Assembly: GCA_030613915.1 (NCBI GenBank)
Contig: JAUWKY010000042.1
Location: 1 to 10,150, forward strand
Reading direction: 5' to 3'
Length of the DNA: 10,150 nucleotides
Source: Syntrophobacterales bacterium
Lineage (GTDB): Bacteria > Desulfobacterota > Syntrophobacteria > BM002
Of this stretch, positions 5,789 through 10,150 are shown one piece after another. The position numbers and the translations under genes are program-made. Each line of letters opens with the position of its first letter. The first letter of the stretch is position 1. The notes under the pieces are model-generated. The model saw only the letters and a list, made by a program, of their open reading frames with translations. It did no database searches and had not been told where the DNA came from.

Positions 5789-8700
5789 GGGTTTCAGGAA
5801 TACCTTGAAAGTTGACAGAGATGATTTTTGAAATACCGGGCTCTTCCATGGTCACTCCCAGAAGGACATCTGAGATCTCCATGGTTCTCTTGTTGTGGGT
5901 GACCATAATGATTTGCGAATCTTGGCTGATTCTTTTGAGCACCTCAATGAAGCGATCAATGTTGGCGTCATCCAGAGGGGCGTCCACCTCGTCCAAAATA
6001 CAAAATGGACTGGGTTTTATCATATAGAGGGAGAAAAGCAGCGCGGCTGCAGCCAAGGCCTTTTCTCCGCCGGAAAGGAGGCTCATGCTGGTCAACTTCT
6101 TGCCTGGAGGATGCACTAGGATTTCCACACCAGCCTCCAGGGGATCGTGGTCGGTCATGAGCCGCAAATGGCCACTGCCACCATTGAAAAGCAGAGGAAA
6201 AACTTCTGCAAGTTTGCGATTTACAGCTTCGAGGGTTTGGAGAAACCGCTTTCGAGTTGTGCGATTGATCCGAGAGATTGCCTTTTTCAAGCCTTCCAGT
6301 GACTGTACGAGATCATCCCGTTGAGCAGTGAGGAAGTCGTGGCGTTGTTGCTGTTCTTCATATTCCTCTATGGCTGTCAAGTTCACCTCACCAATGCGCG
6401 CCACCCGATCGCGAAGCCGCTGCAGTCTAACTTCCGATTTTTCCAAATCCACGACCTCTTCTTCCGAAGCAGGTAAATCCTCCATGGTGAGGTCCAGATG
6501 GTAGTGCTCCTGAATCTGGTGCACGAGATATTGGATCTTCAGGTTGAGTTCGGTGAGTTCTTGGTGTCGACTCTGAATCTCCCGCTCCTGTTCTTTGTCC
6601 TGTTTGATCAGCTGCAGTCTACGGGATTCAAAATTTTGCTGCTTTCCTTCAAACTCACGCCAGTGGTCCTCTTCAACTCTGAGGCGCTCTTCTCGCTCCA
6701 GCAACTGCTTGTGCGCTTGCTCTAATCTCTCTTGGGTTTGTTGTTGTTCCTCGGTAAGCTGATGTATTTGATGCTGGCAATTTTTTTTCTCTTCCAGAAG
6801 CTGTTGGTCTCGCCGATCGCCTTCAGCAGCATACTCTTCCAGCCTCTGGTGGCTCGAGCGGGCTGCCTCTTTTTTCTCCACAAGCGCACCAACCGACACC
6901 TGTTGAGCCGTGGCTTTTTCCTGCAGGCTGTCCACTATATTTTCCTGTTCCTGCCGCTGGTGTTGCGCTTCCGCTAAGTCCTCCTCCGCTTCTTCTTTTC
7001 GCTCTTCCAGGGCCTCAAGTTCTCGCTCGCTTTGGCTGAGTTCGGTCTGGAGCTGAGAGACCTCTTCTGCATCGTGGTCTTTTTCTATGTCCAGTACGGC
7101 TAGCCGCTCGATGATTCCCTGGTGTTCGGCCTGCGAGCGGTAGTGCTTTTTTTCTTGTTCCAAAAGCTGATCTCGCAGTATCTGTTGGTTCTCCTGAATT
7201 GACTGGAGTCGTGAGACAATCTGGGCAAGCTGTTCATCGACTTTCCGGGATTTGTCCCGCTCTTTTTTCAACCTTTCTTCTGAGGCAGTAATCTCGGCCT
7301 CAAGATCCTTCCTCTCCTCCTGCTTTTCCAAGATACTTATCTGTTGTTCCTGGCTTCCTCCCCATAGTGTCCCGTCCTGGGCGATCAGATCCCCTTCGGC
7401 CGTTACCAAGATATACGCATTGGGGTGCAACTGCCACCAGGATAAAGCCTGCTCCAGGTCGGAGCAAAACAGTACCTGGGACAACAGATGATTGATAACC
7501 GATTCGTAGCCCGGGCGCGGCCTGACCAAGCGTGCCAGAGGAACTGGACCCTCACCGTCGGCCTTTAACTCCGGTGCCTCATTGGTGACAGATAGCGGCA
7601 CAAAATAGTTCCGGCCTGTTTTTGTGCGTTTGAGGTGCTGCAAAGCAGTACGGGCATCACTGACTGAATCCACCACTAATGCCTGCAGTCGGCCACCGAG
7701 AACTGCCTCAACCGCCTGGCGATGGCTGACATCTACTTCCAACATTTCTGCCACTGCGCCCCGGATGTTACAGTGAAGCTTCTTCTCATCCCTGGCGTTC
7801 ATTAGCTCCCTGACCGCATCGTTAAACCAGGCGTAGGAGTCCTCCATCTCCAGGAGTATCTTCAATTGGGACTGTTGCTGGTGGTAGGTGCTTTCCAAGG
7901 CGGTAATTGTCTCAGTGTACCCTTCTCGATCCTGTTCAAGCTTGTGTTGCTGCTGCTTGAGAGAATTAACTTCGACAGAAAGTTTCTCGAGTTCTCCCTC
8001 AGTGGCACTTTTTTTCTTTTCCAGACTTTCAATTTGGGGCTGCAAGTGATCGTGCTTTTCTTTGAGTTCCCGGTATTCGGATTCTTGGCGACTTTGGCGG
8101 CGGCCAAAATCTTCCAGCCTTTTGCGCATTGACAGTTGATCATTGCGCGCCCGCGCTAGTTCCCCCAGCAGGTCAACCAGATTACCTTTTCCCTCATCCA
8201 GCTGATCAGTCGACTGAATCAGACGTGTCTTTTCTCGATCCAACTCACCGTTCAGTTGACCGACCAGGACTTCAGCCTCGGAGCATTCCGCTGATAATTC
8301 TCGTTGTTTTTCAGCCAACCGGTCTTTTTCCTGAGCAAGTTGCGCCTGCCGTTCCTCTTGCTCCAGGATCTCCTTTGCCAACCGTTGCTGTCTTTGCTCA
8401 AATTCTTTGGTTTGCCGTTGCAGGTGGAGGAGGCTATTCTCGTCGCTGGTGATTGAGTTCTTGACCTGAAACAGTGCCTCTCTGCGTTGCCGGAGACTCT
8501 CCTCTATTTCGTGCATCTGACTGGCACGATCTGTCAGTTCAGTATCCAATCTGCCCAATTGCGCCCCCCGCTCAGATTGTGAATCTTTGAGAGAGCGGAG
8601 GTCTCTGTCCAGCACTTCCATTTCCTTGCGCCACTGACCATAATGATGCAGTGCGCGGCTGATTTCAATCTGCTTAATTTCCTTTTTTAGGGACCTATAA

Positions 8701-9350
8701 CGATTTGCCCGCTGAGCCTGACGTTTGAGGCTCGAAAGCTGACGCGAAACTTCGGCGATGATGTCACCGAGGCGGAGAAGGTTCTGTTTTGTAAGTTCGA
8801 TCTTGCGGAGGGCAGCCTTCTTTTTGACCTTAAACTTGGTGATCCCTGCAGCTTCCTCGATGAGGGCGCGGATGTCTTCTGGTTTGGACTCCACAACGTG
8901 GCTGATCTTGCCTTGCTCGATAATGGAATAGTGGCGATGCCCGACTCCGACATCCATGAAAAGCTTACCTATGTCCATCCTACGGCAAGGGATTTTGTTG
9001 AGGAGATATTCACTCTCTCCGGAACGAAAAAGGCGGCGGGTGACCATGATTTCACTGAGGTCATGGTAGGGCGGAGGCGCTTTGCCATCCTCGTTGGAGA
9101 GAACGAGTGAGACCTCGGTAAAATTCAAAGATGGACGTCCGTTGGCGCCGCCGAATATGACCTCCTCCATGAATTTGCCCCGGAGTTGTTTGGCGCTCTG
9201 TTCGCCCAGCACCCAGCGAATGGCGTCGACAATATTGCTCTTGCCACAGCCATTGGGTCCCACAACCGCACAGATCCCGGTGGAAAAGGTGATAGTGGCT
9301 TTGTCGACAAACGACTTGAATCCGAAGAGTTCTAGCTGCTTAACGTGCAT
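5781..9350 (-). CDS. smc: Chromosome segregation/condensation ATPase SMC
   Basis: SMC is the ring-forming ATPase that, with ScpA and ScpB, loads on DNA near the origin and extrudes loops to individualise sister chromosomes. The protein has 1189 residues, the usual size. The N-terminal head carries HVKQLELFGFKSF, Walker A GPNGCGKS (31-38, Lys37) and the Q-loop IIEQGKIS (about 143-150). It then enters coiled coil after RALIEEAAGITKFKVKKKAA. Two Gln/Glu/Lys-rich coiled-coil arms (about 170-500 and 670-1020) flank a hinge domain at about 525-666 ending in DGTLWGGS. The C-terminal head has the ABC signature LSGGEKALAAAALLF (from 1092) and Walker B FCILDEVDAPLDD (Asp1120, Glu1121). ATG at 9348-9350 matches the family start, although no good ribosome site precedes it. 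scpA and scpB are not in the window. The stop is TAG, with a second in-frame TAG two codons later inside ftsY. Confidence 0.98.
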   Translation of the reverse strand: MHVKQLELFGFKSFVDKATITFSTGICAVVGPNGCGKSNIVDAIRWVLGEQSAKQLRGKFMEEVIFGGANGRPSLNFTEVSLVLSNEDGKAPPPYHDLSEIMVTRRLFRSGESEYLLNKIPCRRMDIGKLFMDVGVGHRHYSIIEQGKISHVVESKPEDIRALIEEAAGITKFKVKKKAALRKIELTKQNLLRLGDIIAEVSRQLSSLKRQAQRANRYRSLKKEIKQIEISRALHHYGQWRKEMEVLDRDLRSLKDSQSERGAQLGRLDTELTDRASQMHEIEESLRQRREALFQVKNSITSDENSLLHLQRQTKEFEQRQQRLAKEILEQEERQAQLAQEKDRLAEKQRELSAECSEAEVLVGQLNGELDREKTRLIQSTDQLDEGKGNLVDLLGELARARNDQLSMRKRLEDFGRRQSRQESEYRELKEKHDHLQPQIESLEKKKSATEGELEKLSVEVNSLKQQQHKLEQDREGYTETITALESTYHQQQSQLKILLEMEDSYAWFNDAVRELMNARDEKKLHCNIRGAVAEMLEVDVSHRQAVEAVLGGRLQALVVDSVSDARTALQHLKRTKTGRNYFVPLSVTNEAPELKADGEGPVPLARLVRPRPGYESVINHLLSQVLFCSDLEQALSWWQLHPNAYILVTAEGDLIAQDGTLWGGSQEQQISILEKQEERKDLEAEITASEERLKKERDKSRKVDEQLAQIVSRLQSIQENQQILRDQLLEQEKKHYRSQAEHQGIIERLAVLDIEKDHDAEEVSQLQTELSQSERELEALEERKEEAEEDLAEAQHQRQEQENIVDSLQEKATAQQVSVGALVEKKEAARSSHQRLEEYAAEGDRRDQQLLEEKKNCQHQIHQLTEEQQQTQERLEQAHKQLLEREERLRVEEDHWREFEGKQQNFESRRLQLIKQDKEQEREIQSRHQELTELNLKIQYLVHQIQEHYHLDLTMEDLPASEEEVVDLEKSEVRLQRLRDRVARIGEVNLTAIEEYEEQQQRHDFLTAQRDDLVQSLEGLKKAISRINRTTRKRFLQTLEAVNRKLAEVFPLLFNGGSGHLRLMTDHDPLEAGVEILVHPPGKKLTSMSLLSGGEKALAAAALLFSLYMIKPSPFCILDEVDAPLDDANIDRFIEVLKRISQDSQIIMVTHNKRTMEISDVLLGVTMEEPGISKIISVNFQGIPETHG

Positions 9351-9472
9351 GGGACTTCAGGAAAGAGGACAGATCCGAGTGTGAACGAAATGTCCGAGGT
9401 GGAACTTTTGCCAAGGGTATGTTTTTAGGTTTCATTGTAGATTGGCCACATTGTCCTAAAAAAAATCACCGC

Positions 9473-9501
9473 ATGCTAACAAAAAGGCAGAACCTTGTAA
9501 A
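9473..9501 (-). promoter_or_regulatory. Possible smc-ftsY promoter
   Basis: On the minus strand TTTACA (complement of 9496-9501) is followed, after exactly 17 bases, by TAGCAT (complement of 9473-9478). These match the sigma-70 -35 box at five of six positions and the -10 box at four of six. It would give an mRNA leader of roughly 115 bases before the smc ATG. The 241-bp gap after glyS makes a separate smc promoter plausible. Confidence 0.35.
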
Positions 9502-9554
9502 GCGATTCTTCTTGTTCTTGCTCGATACTGAATGAAACTGGATAGATGATATGC

Positions 9555-9585
9555 TTATTCACCAATCCAAAGAATTCGTGAATAA
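9555..9585. repeat. Perfect 8-bp inverted repeat just downstream of glyS
   Basis: TTATTCAC (9555-9562) and GTGAATAA (9578-9585) are exact reverse complements separated by 15 bases. The repeat sits 7 bases past the glyS stop codon in the glyS direction. The stem is AT-rich and is not followed by a T-run, so it is a weak candidate for a terminator or an mRNA 3'-end structure. It could equally be a binding site, or chance. Confidence 0.3.
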
Positions 9586-9591
9586 TTCAGG

Positions 9592-10150
9592 TTAGAGGAC
9601 AAGGCGTGAAAAGTCCGCGAGTTGCTGAAAAAGGCCGGCTATGTGCGTGAGCAAAGCCAACCTGTTCTGCCTCAGAGACATATCTTCATCAAGAACCAAT
9701 ACCTCATCGAAAAAGTGATCGATTGGAGCCTGCAGACCACTCAGTCGCTCCAACACACCAATGTAGTCACGCTTCTCCAGGGGCTTCTGTAGCTCTTGTT
9801 CACAAACGGTTAGCTCGTGATACAAATCCTTTTCTGCCTGACTCACTAATAGCTCAGAATCCACCGGGACATCAACCGGTTCTTTCAGGATATTGACCAC
9901 CCTTTTGACTGTTCCCACCAAGGGTTCAAAAACCTCACGCTCTTTGAATGTGGCCAGGGAATTGATTTTTGCGACAGTCTCAACCAGGGGATCGAGATGA
10001 TAGGCAAGTACGGCGTCCACCACATCTTGCGGGTGGTCTTGACCAATGAGGAAGTGTTGCAATCTCACCTTGAAGAAATCGAGGACGGCTTGATACGTCT
10101 GCTCATTGGGTTCAGTGAGCTTTCCATCTAACCCATCCAGGGCTTGCTTG
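9592..10150 (-). CDS. glyS: Glycine--tRNA ligase beta subunit, C-terminal part (5' end outside window)
   Basis: This is the C-terminal end of the beta chain of alpha2-beta2 glycyl-tRNA synthetase, which with GlyQ charges tRNA(Gly) with glycine. The frame stays open to the window edge, so about 185 residues of a protein usually near 690 are present. GTG at 10066-10068 is an internal Val codon, not the start, because the upstream reading LDGKLTEPNEQTYQAVLDFFKVRLQHFL is conserved GlyS sequence. The visible region is the helical DALR-type anticodon-binding domain. It includes DVVDAVLA, LVETVAKINSLATFKEREVFEPLVGTVKRVVNI and the C-terminal PIDHFFDEVLVLDEDMSLRQNRLALL with a LADFSRLVL end. The stop is TAA. 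smc follows 241 bp downstream on the same strand. Confidence 0.94.
   Translation of the reverse strand, partial: KQALDGLDGKLTEPNEQTYQAVLDFFKVRLQHFLIGQDHPQDVVDAVLAYHLDPLVETVAKINSLATFKEREVFEPLVGTVKRVVNILKEPVDVPVDSELLVSQAEKDLYHELTVCEQELQKPLEKRDYIGVLERLSGLQAPIDHFFDEVLVLDEDMSLRQNRLALLTHIAGLFQQLADFSRLVL

Noticed and set aside
7862..8143. Long alternative frames opposite and within smc, for example 7866-8132 (+), 8129-8452 (+) and 7862-8143 (-)
   Set aside because: They lie entirely within the strongly coding smc coiled-coil region, whose repetitive Glu/Gln/Lys codons open other frames. They show no family motifs and no ribosome sites of their own.
9481..9501. AAGG/CCTT stem followed by Ts (minus strand) as a glyS terminator
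   Set aside because: The stem is only four base pairs and the T-run is short, which is too weak to call.

Overview
The window is a housekeeping stretch of a mid-GC bacterial chromosome. It carries six recognisable intact or edge-truncated genes and one broken gene. Full-length smc next to ftsY, a GatC/GatA pair (indirect Gln-tRNA/Asn-tRNA synthesis), the alpha2-beta2-type glycyl-tRNA synthetase beta chain and a bacterial GlgC together indicate a Gram-negative bacterium. My best guess is a delta-proteobacterium (Desulfobacterota) or relative. That is inferred from gene content and protein flavour, not from a search.

Plus-strand block (1-3198). The window opens inside a periplasmic binding-protein gene (Leu/Ile/Val-receptor or penicillin-binding-protein-activator type) that is interrupted by an in-frame TAG at 331-333. 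It is followed 37 bp later by gatC. Between gatC and gatA lie 335 bp without a gene. These hold a roughly 180-bp GC-rich imperfect palindrome that starts at the gatC stop codon (1403-1586), then an AT-rich stretch with a compact inverted repeat and a possible gatA promoter. gatA is complete, with its catalytic triad. gatB is not next to gatCA.

Minus-strand block (10150-3263). In transcription order this is glyS (3' part only), a 241-bp gap, smc, ftsY (overlapping smc by 8 bp), a 186-bp gap, and glgC. smc and ftsY clearly form a translationally coupled pair: chromosome condensation and SRP-receptor membrane targeting. glgC makes ADP-glucose for glycogen. gatA and glgC converge over a nested hairpin that may end transcription from both sides.

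I found no mobile-element protein, phage gene, CRISPR array, defence system, tRNA or rRNA. The most unusual items are the gatC-gatA palindrome, which looks like a dispersed hairpin or MITE-like element, and the amber codon in the binding-protein gene. Neither amounts to a demonstrated new system.
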